Of a stretch of 64,000 nucleotides of DNA, positions 1-13,847 are shown piece after piece. The notes beneath the pieces were generated by a model. The model saw nothing but the letters and a program-made list of their open reading frames with translations. It did not search any database and was not told the origin of the DNA. This stretch comes from Porites lobata (taxonomy: Eukaryota; Cnidaria; Anthozoa; Scleractinia; Poritidae): the NCBI GenBank assembly GCA_942486035.1, contig CALNXK010000107.1:607501-671500 (forward strand), given 5' to 3'. The position numbers and the translations under genes were made by a program. How positions within the stretch are numbered: position 1 is the first letter of the stretch; every line of letters starts with the position of its first letter.

Positions 1-2371
1 ATTAAGCACTTCTAGAAGAACTGAAAAATGCCCCATCCCGGGCAGAGGTTTTGTGACAAATTCCCCACAGCTAGGTCTCACAAGATGACAAATGCCTGAC
101 AAACGCCTGTTGGAGCGGGGGTAGGGGGGATTGGCATGCTTGGAATTGACTGAGCCATGAGATAAATGTTTCATTAATGTCGCTGTCCTGCTCCTATGCT
201 ATATTAAATTGAAACGCAAAGAAAGCCAACACTCCATGTTAACGTTAAAAGGGGAACACCGCTCACTATCGGTGTGACATTCGACTTCCCCATGTGACAA
301 AAACATGACTACAGCTCATCCTATCTCCCTAGCGGAGTGTACCTTGCTGGATTGGACTAGTAGGACCAAAACCTCACACAATCTAAAAGCCTTACTCTCC
401 ACAGCACCCTAAGCTGAAAACCTAAGGTTAAGCATCATGTAACCTAATGGAACAAGAAAGGAAAGAAAGTACAATATTTACAAGTAAACTGTTCAGTAAG
501 CAAGGTGAATGAAGGATTTTGCCTAAAACAACATTTTTATAGCTAGACATCCATCTAAAGCTAAGCTAATAGACAATGGCATACAATAGTGTTGCGGAAA
601 CACACGGTGTGTACAACAAGATATGAATAGAGGTATTCATTGAATCTAACCATACAGAATGAATGTTACAAACGTACCAGACAGTGTTACAACATTTTGA
701 CCTCGGTACCTGTCTTTACCATTGTACTACAATGAAACAAAGATATAATACTATTGTACATTCATGGCTTGTTGCATGGCATGAGTTGCTCCGCTTATAA
801 TAATAACAATCCCCACGAGCTCTGGAGTGTTGCGCTCCATTAACTGCGATTTACTGTTTCACTGTAAATCTTTAAATATAACAGTTTGAAGGAAATGTTA
901 ACTGAGTCATGTGTCATGTTTTTTTGGCCGTTCTGAGCTGTTTTAAGCACTATTTTGGGCTATTTTTTCTAGATGTTTAGTTCCAACCTCTAAGGTCAAA
1001 TAATCATCTTGCAAAATAGGAGTTACAATAGCTTGGGACAGCCAAAAAATGATGTGTGACTGTGTTAACACTTTCTTAACAAAAAAAAAAAAGATTTTGC
1101 TCCTAACTTACGCAAGTTTGGTATCGCTTGCTCGGAGAAGGAGGAGGTAAATGAGTGAATAGCACTCGATATCCTGACTTTGAATAGCCAATCGGAGTGC
1201 GTGAAAAACACTGTCCACTGTTTTAGTATATACTAAAAACATTTAGCAGTGTTTATCATCACCAGAAGCGGTAGCAGTAGTTATTTTCATCAGACAGATT
1301 AGACCTCTGTTCTGGTTTGGTGATTAAATACGTTGTTATAGCATTGTTAAGGGAAACTAATTTATCTCTTAATTTTGCCTTATACTTTGTTAAAATCAAT
1401 ATCTTAAACAAAGAACATAAGAGAGATTGCTTTTTTGGGGAATTTGGCCATTAACTTTAAGGTTTATAATATTATCTGAACCCGCTACAAAAATATAAAC
1501 AAACCAATGCATTGGTTGCATTCAAATTTCATCGATTGATTTGAATACCATGAAGTTTATGAACATTAAAAATTCATTTGAAATCAGTGCGTTGAAACAT
1601 TTATGGCAAAATTAACAGCAAAGATAGAGGATTTTTCAGTTTTAAAGTGTGAAAGCAAATAGACACATTCTAATTTGGATTAAATTTAGACAATTTTTAA
1701 ATAGACTGAGCTATTGTTAGTCTTGTGAAGTTCTATTCTTCTTCGAAGAATAGCCAAATGCTGTGGATGTCTGAGCAGGAACGTAATCCAGGAAAGGGAT
1801 ATACACAGGGGATTTCTTGATTGACACCCTTTCTACATCATTTTTCTCTTATTTGCATTGTCTTGATCGTTTTTCAATGGGTGCATTTCTGTAATGACAT
1901 CTGTATTTTGGGTCAAATTATAGCCACTGTAATATTCATCTTTGTTTCTTCTGTAAAGAACAAAAAAATCAATGCTCAGATGTCAATCAACAATGGCCAC
2001 ACAAGCAGAGGGTGGTCTGCCTGTGCTCCCTCTGCTGACCCTCATCACAAGGCACAGGTCTTTGTTTTATGAACAGTTACTTGGTAAAAAAGCCTGACAG
2101 GTACAAAACACAGGTCACCAGGTCACTCCTCTATTGATAAATAACCACTTACTCTATTTTGGATTGAAATTTAGGCTAAGAGACACTTAAAGTGTTGTTT
2201 ATTTTCTTTAGCATGGTGTTATGTACTCTTACCTGACTTGTGACCTGTGACCTGTGTTTTGTACCTGCTGCTGGTGGACAATTTTGGACCTGTTAATTTT
2301 TCTGTTATGCAGTTAAATAAGACCTGAAACGTGGTGGACTTAATTTGCTGGTGTGCAGGTGTGACTATTGC
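1..2371. other. no gene recognised
   Basis: AT-rich sequence without a convincing exon on either strand. Contains an A12 run near 1081. An 83-codon open frame at 1821-2072 has no recognisable features. Confidence 0.5.
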
Positions 2372-2532
2372 AGGGGCAGATCCAGGATTTTTTTTAGGAG
2401 GGGGTGCACTCGTCTCTTGCTCTACTTCAACACCAATAAACCACATAGTTTTTTTGCAGAATACCAGTTGTATTAGAAAACCGCAGGTCATCTCGGGAAG
2501 GGGGGGGGCACCCTCCCCCTAGATCCGCCCCT
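2372..2532. mobile_element. foldback MITE-like element, 161 bp
   Basis: The left end AGGGGCAGATCC and the right end, reversed, AGGGGCGGATCT are inverted copies, each followed by a G-rich block (GGAGGGGGTGCAC / GGGGGAGGGTGCCC). No coding capacity of its own. The open frames that cross it are by-products. Confidence 0.6.
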
Positions 2533-3494
2533 AATATGATTTGCCCTAAAATGTGGGCGAAACCACTGCCCAAGAGTGCAAAAAGTTCACTTCCAGTTGA
2601 CATGTTTCCCTGATTTCTTATAACTTGATCTTTAACTCTTATCTTTAACATTTTATTTTGCACCTGTTTCTCCACCACGAATATAACTGTCAGAATCTAA
2701 AACCAACATTTGAATTTTCTGCCTTTGAAAACCATGTTGCACCTGTCGCACATTTTTTTCTCAAAGCATAAAACCCTTTTACATTGACAAAACATTAAAT
2801 AATACCTACGGAATTGATCGTCTGACCTTTCCAGGCTAATACATCTTTTTTATAGAAACAATATCTTAATTCAAAGTCTTCTTTGAGCTTCTTGCTTGCC
2901 TTCAACAATTTGTGATATTATTACGAGATGGGATGTTAAGGTAACTGTGGGTTATATAGGGGCCATAAAATGTCCATATCAGTTATTGGCATAGTGAGGG
3001 ACAAATTATTCCATCACTGCTCAGGGCTGTCATTATTCCAGTAAAATCAGTGGCTTACTCAGACTTTGAAAATGAGTCAAACAAAACAAATATAGGAGGA
3101 TCTGTTAGATAAATGACCATGCCAGCTACTTTCTCTATTAGACCCTTAATGCCGGACAGCCCTGACTGCTTTAAAATGAGCATATTCTTCAGTTTGCATA
3201 AAATTAAGCAAATGCTATCTGATATTATACATGTCTAATTTTCAGCAGAGGGTGTAGCGTTTTTGATTTTGCCCTGATTTGCGAATGTTGGCAGAGGCAT
3301 TGTGTTGTTTGATCGGAGTTTGGCTTGACCAAATCTACAGTACTCGATTCCTGTGCGAATAGAGAATCGAGAATCGGTAACAAACTATCGAGAATCGAGT
3401 CGAGGATCGAGGACAGAAAACAAAAGATTCCCCCGTGACTGATTTCTCGATAATTTTGTACGGCTGTAACACAACGCGGCATGGTTATACAAAC

Positions 3495-4060
3495 CACTCC
3501 CGATAATTCGAACCCTCACTAACTCGAACCTCGCGCTAACTCGAACCAAAATCGATTTCCTATGGATTTCCGTCATACATTCACTGCAATTTTACCCTCG
3601 GCAGCTCGAACCTCACGATAACTCGAACTCCCTCTAACTCGAACCAATTTTCGTTTCCCTTCAGGTGATTTTCTATATGATTTTACCCTCGATCACTCGA
3701 ACCAAAATTTTGAGCCCTTGAAAAGTCGGGAAAAACCCGTCTACTGGCGTCCGAAACATAGAATTTTGGATTTCCTATTGACGTGTTGTAGGAGTATAGT
3801 TTACTAGTGGGGGCTAATGTTCATGGTCACAGGCTAACGTGAAGCAGCTTTACTTCTCAAAACATTAAAACGCATGCTCTATTTAGGCTATGGTTTGTTA
3901 CGTTACGTTTTGATTTATAATCTAGAAGTATCTTTTAATTTTCACTTGACATTTCTACAATTAAATGTGATTAAAATGTTCACTACTCAGTAAAAACTGT
4001 TTTTTACCTTACTCTCGGCTACTTTCTTCGAGCTCCCGATATCTCGAATCGGGATGTTGT
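3495..4060. repeat. region rich in (A/T)ACTCGAACC motifs
   Basis: The words AATTCGAACC, AACTCGAACC and CACTCGAACC recur at least six times between 3500 and 3710, and a related CTCCCGATATCTCGAA lies near 4035. The ends of pogo-like transposons look similar, but I see no matching inverted end, so a degraded end is only a guess. Confidence 0.35.
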
Positions 4061-4542
4061 GTATGAATCAACGAAATCTCCAAACAATTTTGGGGGGGCC
4101 AAAAACGCATGCGTCTGTGAAGAACCGTACCATGAGTGAGCGAAATGAGTTTTCGATCTAAATATATAGGTCAATTTTTTAAGACAAAGTTAGGTCGATT
4201 ATTTCCGGTGGGGTTATAGGGCGGTGAGAGATGGCCAACTCTCTGAAGCCTGTTTGACTAATCCGTGCGGATGCGACTTACCGGGGGGAGACTGTCGTGC
4301 TTGCTGACGGTCACCAAACTCCGGCCCAGCAAGTGCAGGGAGGTGCTCGAACTATTAACTCGGTCCCAGAGGTTAAATGGGAACCCTCGCGCCGGAGGTT
4401 AAACGGTTAACTCTCTCCCAGAGGTTAAATGGGAAAAAGGGCCACCAGAGCTGCCTCCCTGTTAGGGTTTTTGCTATTTTTTTTTGTGACGTGTCACGCT
4501 GCAAGAGATGTAGCGCAATGTCACGCAATATGTAATTTTTTA

Positions 4543-4860
4543 CCTGGGGGGGGCGGGGCTCGTGGGGGCTCACATATAAAAGGGGCGGGGATGCTCGTCG
4601 GAAATTTTGAAAAACCTCTAAAGGAGACCAACCCGGGCGTGGGCCCACCTTTTTTCGACCCCTGAAAGAATTGAGTAAATAAAACGAACTGACTATTAAA
4701 TGTATATCTTCGCGTGCAACCCTAAAAGAGACCTTTACGGCTTAACATAATGACGTTTCGCTCAGAACACCCTAAGTGAGACCAAAATCCGATATGTACA
4801 CCCCTAAGCGAGACGACGAGCATTCCCGCCCCATTCATATGGGAGTTCTGTCCCCCCCGG
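4543..4860. mobile_element. foldback element, 318 bp, TA-flanked
   Basis: Left arm (4543-4602) has GGGGGCTCACATATAAAAGG and GGGATGCTCGTCG. The right arm, reversed, repeats CCGGGGGGG, CTCCCATATGAATGGGG and GGGAATGCTCGTCG. TA occurs immediately outside both ends. Noncoding. Confidence 0.6.
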
Positions 4861-6001
4861 TATCACCCAGGTACAAGCGACAGCATGTTTATTATGTAAC
4901 GTCAAACGATTCTGGGCTTACCCTGTCGCTTGCTTGATAAAGATCAGCTGTAACATACACGTCCTTCCGTAACATGACTAATGTTTTGCCCTGAAATTGC
5001 TTTCGTGATCCTTGAAAACTTTCATGAAACAATGGTTTTAATTCTACTAGGAAATTTAGCGCGTTCTTTAAAGTTTGAGGCCTTTGAGATAATCTCTCGT
5101 AAGTCTCTCTTGTTTCTTCCGCGATGGAACGTGATACGCGTTAACTTTTTCTGTTGCCTAGCACGTGACTGCAACTACCGTGATGAAATCAAAAGCGGAT
5201 TGTATTGCACGAGACAAAATATTGTTCTCAAAGCTCCTGGACGTTTCTGACCTTTGCGAAACTTTTATGTACGCAATCACGTCTCATAAAAAACAAAGGG
5301 CGACATATGTAAGGGAGATGCTATCGCATATCGCGAAAAAGGCAATTCTAGTCAAGAGGTCAAACTACAAAGTAAAGTTGCCAGTGAAATAAACACCCTC
5401 AGACTGTAGACACCGATAATCAGACATTCAACTGCGATAATGCCGATAGACATTCACAAACAGGTAATCGAAAAAATATCGGTGAGTAGAATTCGAAAGC
5501 AACCAGAAGCGCCTTGAGACTTTGTTTACACATCGTCGCGTATTTAACATTTATTTACTCAAGCATCCTTTTGCATGTATTTTGGATTTTACGGATAACA
5601 AGACGCGTAAAGTCGTTCCCGCGGGATGCATTGGTCTATGGAAGCATCACTGCGTTCTATCTGAATTTGGCAAAATAAAGGAAATCGGAAAGATAAAATT
5701 CCAATGTTTTAATCCGAGATGAAAGTTTAATATTCCAAGAAGCTCTTGATCCGGTTAAAAATTAAATTGCAATGTCTTTCAAAGGTCTCAAAGTTAAAAA
5801 AGTTCCAACGTTTATCCATGATTCCGTCGTATAATAAGTTCACTAAGGTCCGGATCCGTGTATGTCCCATCCAAAACTCGAATTCATGTCGAAAGCGAGT
5901 CGTCGATCGACGAGGGCAACATTTTCGCGATTTCACCGCCAATCACTGTAGGAAGTGTCATCGGACTATCGTCCGAGTCTCGACCGACTATCGACCGACT
6001 A
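4861..6001. other. no gene recognised
   Basis: Unique-looking sequence with two overlapping short open frames (4981-5250 and 5165-5392) of unremarkable composition and no family resemblance. Tandem CGACTATCGACCGACTA words at 5966-6001 precede the next element. Confidence 0.4.
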
Positions 6002-6549
6002 CCTTATTATAGGAAATTAACGCTCCATGAAATTAACGCGAATCGTTAAAATTCGCGTTAATTTAAGTCGTGTTAATTTTGTTGAGCGTTAATTTCCGCG
6101 ACGTTAATTAAGTGCAGCGTTAATTTCCGCGCTCCAGTATTTTAATCCCAATTTTGGAACCTGTCCAGACATTCTTGACACCTGAAAAACATTAACTACA
6201 AGCTTTCTTTCTTTCCATTTACCCTTTATTTTTCATCTTTCACAAAAGCTAAGGCGAAGGTTTACAATATTTCGAGTTCATCTTCATCCTTGTCGCTGTC
6301 AGAAGTAATGTCAGCTCAGTTTTGTTCAGTTTTGAATGTTTTTGCATCCAGTGTTTACATAAATTTGTTCCAGTTGTCACCACCAACTGTGTCGTAACCG
6401 CGTTAATTTCCTTTATTATGAAATTCTACCTCCTCTTTCGCGTTAATTTTCTTCATTCGAAAGTCGTTTTCCATTAAATTCGCGTTAATTTAAGTCGCGT
6501 TATTTTCCAATACCTTAATTTCATGGAGCGTTAATTTCGTATAATAAGG
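6002..6549. mobile_element. 548-bp element with ~35-bp terminal inverted repeats and TA duplication
   Basis: Left end CCTTATTATAGGAAATTAAC and right end reversed CCTTATTATACGAAATTAAC continue identically through GCTCCATGAAATTAA, one mismatch in ~35 bp. TA flanks both ends, as in Tc1/mariner-type insertions. Sub-terminal regions are packed with the word CGCGTTAATTT in both orientations. No transposase; nonautonomous. Confidence 0.8.
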
Positions 6550-6551
6550 TA

Positions 6552-7814
6552 TCGACCGCTACATTGACTGACAGATCGGTCGACACTACCTACAGTAAAC
6601 ATAATCCCAATCGTCAAGGGCACGAGTTGAAATTTACGCGATTTAACCTCCCATCGTCAAGGTGTTTTCGATAAGAAAAGAAAAAAACTGAACTCTAGCT
6701 CTGCTCGGCAAAAAACTGGCGAACTCCGACCAGAAAAATCTATGCGAAATGGGGTCCCTACAACCAGACACTACTAAAACCTTAAGAAAAAGCTAGACCT
6801 AACCTAAAAAGAATCATAATGGGAAAAACCCAAAATAAAAAGAAATAATTTGGCCTAGGTCTGCTAGGTCGCTTCCCGTGATTTGCCATTGTCCCGAAGG
6901 ATTTCGCTGGTTACCTATGAGTGGGAAACTGACAAGCGACAAATTTGGCACGTTCTGAAACGCTGTTCAGAGGAAGCAAATCGATTGAAAATCGATAAAG
7001 ATTTTTTACAATCCCATATGGTCAGCTTGGAAGAAGAAATAATCGTTAAAGATTTTCCGCAATCCTATTGGCGGGCTTTGCAATTGTTCGTACAATAAAA
7101 AAAAAACAAAACCGGATTTTTACATGGTGTGTCACAGGCATCCCACGGAGAAAGTCATGGATTGCTTTTCAAGTTCAACTATTACTGAGAACTTCTGCCA
7201 TTTAGATGATGCAAAATGCTGTTCGCACATTTTTAGAATTTCGACCCAGTGTCACCCTAGCTGTGCGAGCGAATGCAAACGTGAACTGCTACTGTATAAT
7301 TTGCATAGTTCAGGAATTTCTCACAAGAAACAAACGCCGAGGAGAGTTTGTTATTTTATAGAGTAGAGAGATTTTTTTTGACGTGAGAGAAGTTAGAAGA
7401 TTGCTCAAAACTTGAACAAAGATTGTAGATTCTCCCAGCAATTGAGTACCGAAAGTAGAGAGCAAATTACTTGAAACAAAAACCCTTTATAATCGTTTGT
7501 AAACAAAGGCCGTTCCGGTTTGATGAGTCTTGCAGGAATCGAGAATCGAGAATTGAGACGCGACAATCAAGAATCAAGTCTCGATTCTCAATTCTCGCAA
7601 GGATCGTGAATCGAGTGTCAGCTTACTTTTGAATGGTACTGTATACCATAAACTGCTGCTTGTAATCCCTGGGCTAAAACGTCTTCTTAAGAGGTTTTAG
7701 GATGTTCTTACAAAAAGAGTGGGCTTAGCCAATGAGCTTAAAACAGGAAAAGAAAAGCTGCCTTTGTAAAAGCTATAGCAGTGTTGATGAAAATACGTTT
7801 TGCATTTACTGAAT
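6552..7814. other. no gene recognised
   Basis: Contains two moderate open frames (6883-7098 and 7124-7366) without recognisable domains, and a patch near 7535-7620 of GAATCGAGAATCGAGAATT-type words that recurs at 3360-3410. Confidence 0.4.
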
Positions 7815-8025
7815 TTAACCCTTTAAACCTTAAGATCAAAATTTGAATTCTCATTTGTTACCCCTATTCATTTCCTACAGAAGGAGTGGGGAGAAGTTGA
7901 TAAAATATCAAGCAAATTCATCTTGTGTGATCATGTCTGTAATTCTCATGACCACTCTGTTTTACAAAGCATTGATATTACAAGGAGAAATTTGATGCTG
8001 ATTACTCTTAGGGCTTAAGGGTTAA
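7815..8025. mobile_element. TTAACCCTTTAA-type foldback element, copy 1
   Basis: Begins TTAACCCTTTAAACCTTAAG and ends CTTAAGGGTTAA. The interior shares words with copies at 40585-40796 and 52408-52623 (AATTCTCATGACC / AATTCTCATAACC; GGAGAAATTTGATGCTG / GGAGAAAATTGATGTTG). Confidence 0.6.
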
Positions 8026-10280
8026 TTAAACCTCAAAACGTCATAATAAATCAAATTCATTTCAATACATTTAGAGGGGGTCTTATATGCGGAGGCTTAT
8101 AATCAAATGTGTTTTTTGTTTACAAGTAGATGGGCCTGCAACTGGTAGAAGCTTTATAAATGACAGTTTACAGTATATTATTCAATCTCAGTCATTCACA
8201 CTGCTTATAGAAAAACATCATTTAATGCAAGTTTTTCTTCCTTTTCATTGGTCGAGAGTTTACCACGTGACCTGCAATAACTGCCTAATAATAATGATCT
8301 GCTCATGCACAATGTCGTCTTCCTGTCTCTGGCTGCAAATAATATTCTGCTCATGTTTAAATGAAACCACACTTTTCTCCTTCTTGTGGATCGCTCTTGC
8401 ATGAAAATGAAGATCACTTTGAAAATAATTAAAAAACAAACTTAGTGATCAAATGATTAATTAAAACAATTATTGATCTTGGTTATCACAAAATATCGTG
8501 ATTTTTCAGTGTCTCACAGATCAATAATTGTTTGCCTCAGCCTTTGACTTTTTGCAAATAATTGATCTGCTTGCCACTGACAAATCACAGTATTTTGCTA
8601 AACCTCATCCAATAATTGTTAAATATTAAAAATGGTTCCTGGAAAAGTCACCTGTCTTGTATTATAAATTAAGGAGGGATTAATTAGCGGTTATGTTGAA
8701 GCATTTTTGACAGCTGGTTTCCACTCTGGTTCTAAATCTCTTGTTTCTTGACTCTGAAACTATTTTTAACGTGGATGATGTCATTAAAATGTTTTGAAAA
8801 CTTATGAATTATAATATTAATTTTGTTTTATGCAGTGGATAAGTGGGACAGTAAACGAGCATTGTTTCAAGTAGAGAAGCTAGACTAGAGGGCAATGGCA
8901 TTGATGACAAGATGATGGACAGCAACTGAAGCTCTTGGTATGGTAGGCTGCAGGAGTAGAAGACATCATCATTAGCAACAAGTTAATGGAATGATTCTCC
9001 TTTTGTGGTTTGGTATGGCATAGCACTTGGTCAGGTAAACCAAGCATGGAGAGGCTGGACTAAAGGGCTGGAGTATAAGCATCAAAGTGATAGATGCAAC
9101 ATCATTCTCCCCGTATGGTAGACTGAACGTGGACTGATGGGACCTGATAGCAGGGCACTGTGGCAATGGTAACAAAGGTAACAATGGATGCAGGCATCTA
9201 TCAGACCCTTGGTATGGTACGTATGGTATTGAGATACTGATGATATTACTAATGGCAGGTAATATTAATATAATGTTAGTTTAGTAACCTGGAAAATGGT
9301 CATGCTGCCGTTTAACATGGGTTCCAGACAACTAAGTAAGGAAACTTAGTTTTTTTTATCCCGTAATGAAATGTTTTCTTTTCCTTGCTTCAGCAAAAAA
9401 AGGAGTTTCCAGGAGTCTGAAATAAAATAGATTTCTATTTTCATCCACTCTTTATTTGTACATTCACTAGTTTTTGTGTTTTATATCTTGTTTTCCAAAA
9501 ACACATGTAAAACATATCGAGGGATGGCTTTGTCCTTTAAGAAATAATTAATATCATTATTAAATTAGGTTATGAAGTTATTATTCAGCCATTAATAATA
9601 ATTACAATATATTTTATCTAGTGTCTATTAATATTACTGTTATTAGTTGTCCAAACATTTTTCTTTTCATGAAGCATTTTAAAAATTATTTTCAAACTTT
9701 GACCCAGCCCGGGAGGTCTGAATGCGGGGTACAGCTGGCCCGGGGTTTTCCTCCTAGGAGCAAGTGGACGTACGGGGAGGTTTTTCACCCAGCTGTTGTT
9801 CCACAACCCCCATTCATTAAGTGTTTTGGCATTTTCCTCAATACTTCTTTACACAAGACAATTAGGTGTAGGAAAACACTTTAGGGGTCTCCAGCCTAAG
9901 GCGAGGTGAAACATTTCAGCCTTTGACAATTGGAAGCACAGCTTTATTAATTGATTGCCTAGAATTAGTAGAATTAAAATATTCCAGTGTGTGTGCCACC
10001 ATTGTACAAACAAGCGGTCATCGAGGAATGTGAATTAGCAGCCTTTTTGTTTAAGCACCGGGAAATACAAGTCCAGAAGAATTTTTAGCTTTTAATTGCC
10101 GGATCATTCCCTGATCACATTTGTTTGTACAACCTCTACTTAAGATTTAAATTTTTATCACAAGATTCCATTGAGCAGGGGATTTGTTTAACTTCAGTAC
10201 AAACATATTTAATAATGTTAATGTCCAGCAATTAGTTACAGTTTGTCTTGAAGAAAGGTTTTTCTGTACAGGCACAGATT
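8026..10280. other. no gene recognised; degenerate tandem words
   Basis: From 8870 to 9235 the words GGTATGGTA, GAGAGGCTGGACTA and ACATCATTCTCC recur loosely. The rest is AT-rich with no supported exon. Confidence 0.4.
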
Positions 10281-10385
10281 TATCAACATCATCATCATTA
10301 TTGCCATCATCATTGTAATCATTGGTTTCAACATCATTATAATGATCAGTATCATCATCACCAGTATCATTAACATCATCATTAA

Positions 10386-10418
<33 letters not shown>

Positions 10419-10613
10419 CATCATCATCATCATCATCATCATCCTCCTCATCATCATCATCATCAACATCATTATAATCATCAGTATCATCATCACCAGT
10501 ATCATTAACATCATCATTAACATCATCATCATCATTATCATCATCATTATCCTCATCATCACCATCATCATCATCATCACCATCATCACCATCATCATCA
10601 TCATCATCACCAC

Positions 10614-10670
<57 letters not shown>

Positions 10671-10780
10671 TATCATCATCATCACCACCATCATCATCAT
10701 CATCATCATCATCATCACCAATATCATTAACATCATCATCACGATCATCATCATCATCATTATCAACATCATCATCAGTA
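10281..10780. repeat. ATC/GAT trinucleotide microsatellite
   Basis: About 500 bp of (CAT)n with scattered AAC, CTC, ACC and ATT interruptions. The unit is 3 bp, so it stays open on both strands and gives meaningless poly-Ile and poly-Met frames. Confidence 0.97.
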
Positions 10781-13700
10781 ATCAGGCATCAATTATTTAA
10801 TCAATTTTAATTTTTTATCATAATTTTTGCCTAATCTAATGCTCTTTAAAGTTTGCTAGTGAAAGTTTGAAGGGACTTCCTCTTGAGGTGTTACACATTT
10901 TTGGTTTAGCCCATATGTTGTGGTTCAAATTTATATTGGTTTAAATTTTATTTTCTTTTGTTTCAAAATCATTTATCATACATTTACCATACCCAAAAAC
11001 TACAGAATTACACAAGCAATGAAAAGTGGCCTTTTCCTGCTGGGTTGTGAAGACACAAAGGAAAAACATTGCATCTGCTAGTTTTGCTACTTTACAACGT
11101 GGTTACAGTATAGTACGAGTCAAACCTTATAATAGTTAGGGAAATTTTAGGTTAGTGTCATCTCAAGTCCCCCCTATTTTTCATTTTCTGCCTTATTGGC
11201 ATCTTTTAGGCATTCCCGGCTCTACTGAAAACTGCTTAGGCGAGTGGGTTAACGAGGATAAGTGTTATATTACTATAATATGAAATAGGGAACGGTTCAT
11301 GCAGTATTATGACCTGGCAACTAATAATTTCCAGCCAGCTGGTTGTGGGAACCACCAACACAAAAAATCAGGCTTCTTTTTTTGCTCCTCTTTTACCTTT
11401 TAAAATTAGGTTCAAATTTTTGTGGCTGTTGCAAAAGTTTTGTCAGTTAAGATTTCTTTGGCAATGCTTTTAGACATTTCGGCCATGAATGAATTTTTTT
11501 ACCGGTAATCACATCAGTAGCTGGCCCAAATAATATTATTATATAAGTGTAATTTTTTCAAGGAGTCACTGACTTGGGTAGGCTGCGTAGCTGGCAGGAT
11601 CGTCACATCAGCATTTATCATCACATCAGTGCATATCGACGCAGAGTTGCGAATTTGTGTAGTTCTTGTTTCTTGTGGCTTTGCCACAAAATCTCACTCG
11701 TAAGGATTTACAATTCCGCCAGCTACCTAACTACCCTTGGGTTTTTTTGCTCACTGGTTGCCATGGCAACCTCACTGCTTATCTGAAAGCTAAGGGGCCA
11801 GTTTTTTTCTTCACAGTTCCTAAGCTCATTTCTTACTGTTAAGTTTTATAAATGCAACAGGTGCCCAAGCATAGTCCACCTTTACTAGTTATTATGTTTT
11901 CTGAGTTATTTTTCCTCATTCTGGAAATATCTAGGGGAGGGTGTAGCCATAACCAACATGATGGCCACTGCAGCTGAAACCCCCAAAGAAATCTCTCTTA
12001 AATTTTATTTAGCAACACTTTGCAGAAAGACATACCTTAAAAAGTTACAAATTTTCCAAAAATTTTCAAGGGCATTCGACATAATTTAGGATGTCAGATC
12101 TATTCATAATCTCTAATAACTACCTTACTTTCATACACAAAGGTTACCATATTTTTCAGCTTATGAGTTATTTTCAAAGACGGTTTTTTGATTTGCCTTG
12201 GTTTATAAGCAAGTTTAAGGGATTTTAGCACGTCAGTCAGCATTCATTTGAATTGGAGACATATTAAATAAATTCAATTACTGCTGAAGAAGGGGTAACC
12301 TAGTGTATTAAACTGCTCAGTGGAATCTTTTTTGACATTACTTAGCATAACAAGCTGGGAGCTGATAGGTTCATTATTAATTTCATTCATTTATTTATTA
12401 GAGCTTATTCTGCTACATGAAAATCAACACTTTGCTGCCAAGATTTTGGAGAACAAGGGGCAATAACATATACAACTTTTCCTAGAGAATTTTTTCTTGT
12501 TATGCAGGTCACAAATTAATTCAGATAGGTTTTTTCAGTTAGCATCTCGATCTTGGTAGTGTGGTGTTATTCCTAAGTTATAAGCAAAGAAAGTGGTTAA
12601 AAACTGGAGTGTAGCAAAAATGTTTTGACCTTTTTATGGCCAAAGGTAAAAAAGACAAAATAAGGGGAGAGGTTTCATTTTAAGGCACGCACCATAGGAT
12701 TTCATACAGTTTAGCTCAAAATTTAAAACTATATTTTTATGCAGTATTATTGAACATGGGAGTAAAATGGATGGGAAAAACCAGCAAACAACAATGTTTA
12801 AATTTGAATGCTTTCTTTGCTTATATTTATCAGACTTAGCCATTTTCACAATGTGTGTCTTTTGACTACAACTGCATGTACCAGACTTCCTTGGTTTTCC
12901 ACTTTTTTTTTAGGCAAAAAAACCCCTCTCTGCGGTTACTGCTTAGATAAGGAAGGTAAAATAGTACTAGTATTGTAGTCAAGTGAAGCCATAGTGAAAA
13001 AAGCTTATTACATTTACATGTACTATGTAGGTAACATAATTATGGCAAGCTCATTAGCAGCAGTAATGCAATTGATTAAGCCTCAACCAGCATAAATTAA
13101 GCCCAATTAGCATAATCTATTTATTGCTAGAAACTAGATACTATTTGCTTGTCGTTGATTTGGCCATTTTTTGAATCATTTGATTCCAACTTTTTCTGGC
13201 TACAGACAAAGGAATGCTTCCAGGTTTTGGTTAAAATGTATCTTAACTCATTTTTTGTCAGTGCTCTTTCTGCTAGCTAAAATTTCACCATTGAGAGGGA
13301 ATCCAACAGAAATATAGGAAATTTTGCTGTTAGGTTAAGGTCAAGCTAGAAATTATTTTATTTCATTTCAGTGTTATTATTCAGGTTAGATTTATCTCAG
13401 AAATAATTCTTAATATTATTAATATTATTACTGTTGAAGGTGATCACTGGTCTGCTTGTTATCAAACACTTTCATTTTAGTTTAAATCTAGAAAAAATTC
13501 TAGTGCTGATTTGTTTTTTTGAATGGAAGACAAAAAAATTTTGGAATAGTTTTCAACATAATAATTCAAGGTTTTTACGGACAATCGATTACCATCATAC
13601 AAAGGGAAATTTTGCAATAGCTTTCAACATGATAACGCAAGGTTTTTTTTTGACCATTGATTACCATCACATTGAGATATAATTATGTGTGCCTTTATTT

Positions 13701-13847
13701 CTTGGTGTTACAAAGTTTCAAAAACCTCTTTTGGTGAACTCTAGGTCTTTTTGATTGCACCTTGGTTGGTAGCTTAAGAATATGTGCGATGCCACTGTTG
13801 GTGTCCCTGTGAAATGGCATGTGAGGAATGAGTGCGGAGATTCATAC
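10781..13847. other. no gene recognised; one X-box palindrome and a truncated repeat
   Basis: 10914-11000 is a half copy of the element at 44634-44769 (TATGTTGTGGTTCAAATTTA, CATTTACCATACCCAAA). 11757-11770 is a perfect X-box palindrome. No convincing exon. Confidence 0.4.
11757..11770. promoter_or_regulatory. perfect X-box (RFX-type) palindrome
   Basis: GTTGCCATGGCAAC matches the RFX consensus GTTNCC-AT-GGNAAC exactly. RFX factors drive ciliary genes in animals. No start site or first exon is identifiable beside it, and the same core occurs in a repeat at 41.6-42.1 kb, so function is unproven. Confidence 0.4.

Noticed and set aside
2219..2522. Pair of opposed 63-90-codon frames
   Set aside because: They cross a foldback MITE, whose inverted arms open frames on both strands.
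4570..4582. TATAAAAGG as a core promoter
   Set aside because: It lies in the arm of an inverted repeat element, and the mirrored arm has a degraded copy; no exon follows.
10236..10800. Long open frames on both strands (poly-Met and poly-Ile)
   Set aside because: Direct products of the ATC microsatellite; a 3-bp unit never meets a stop.
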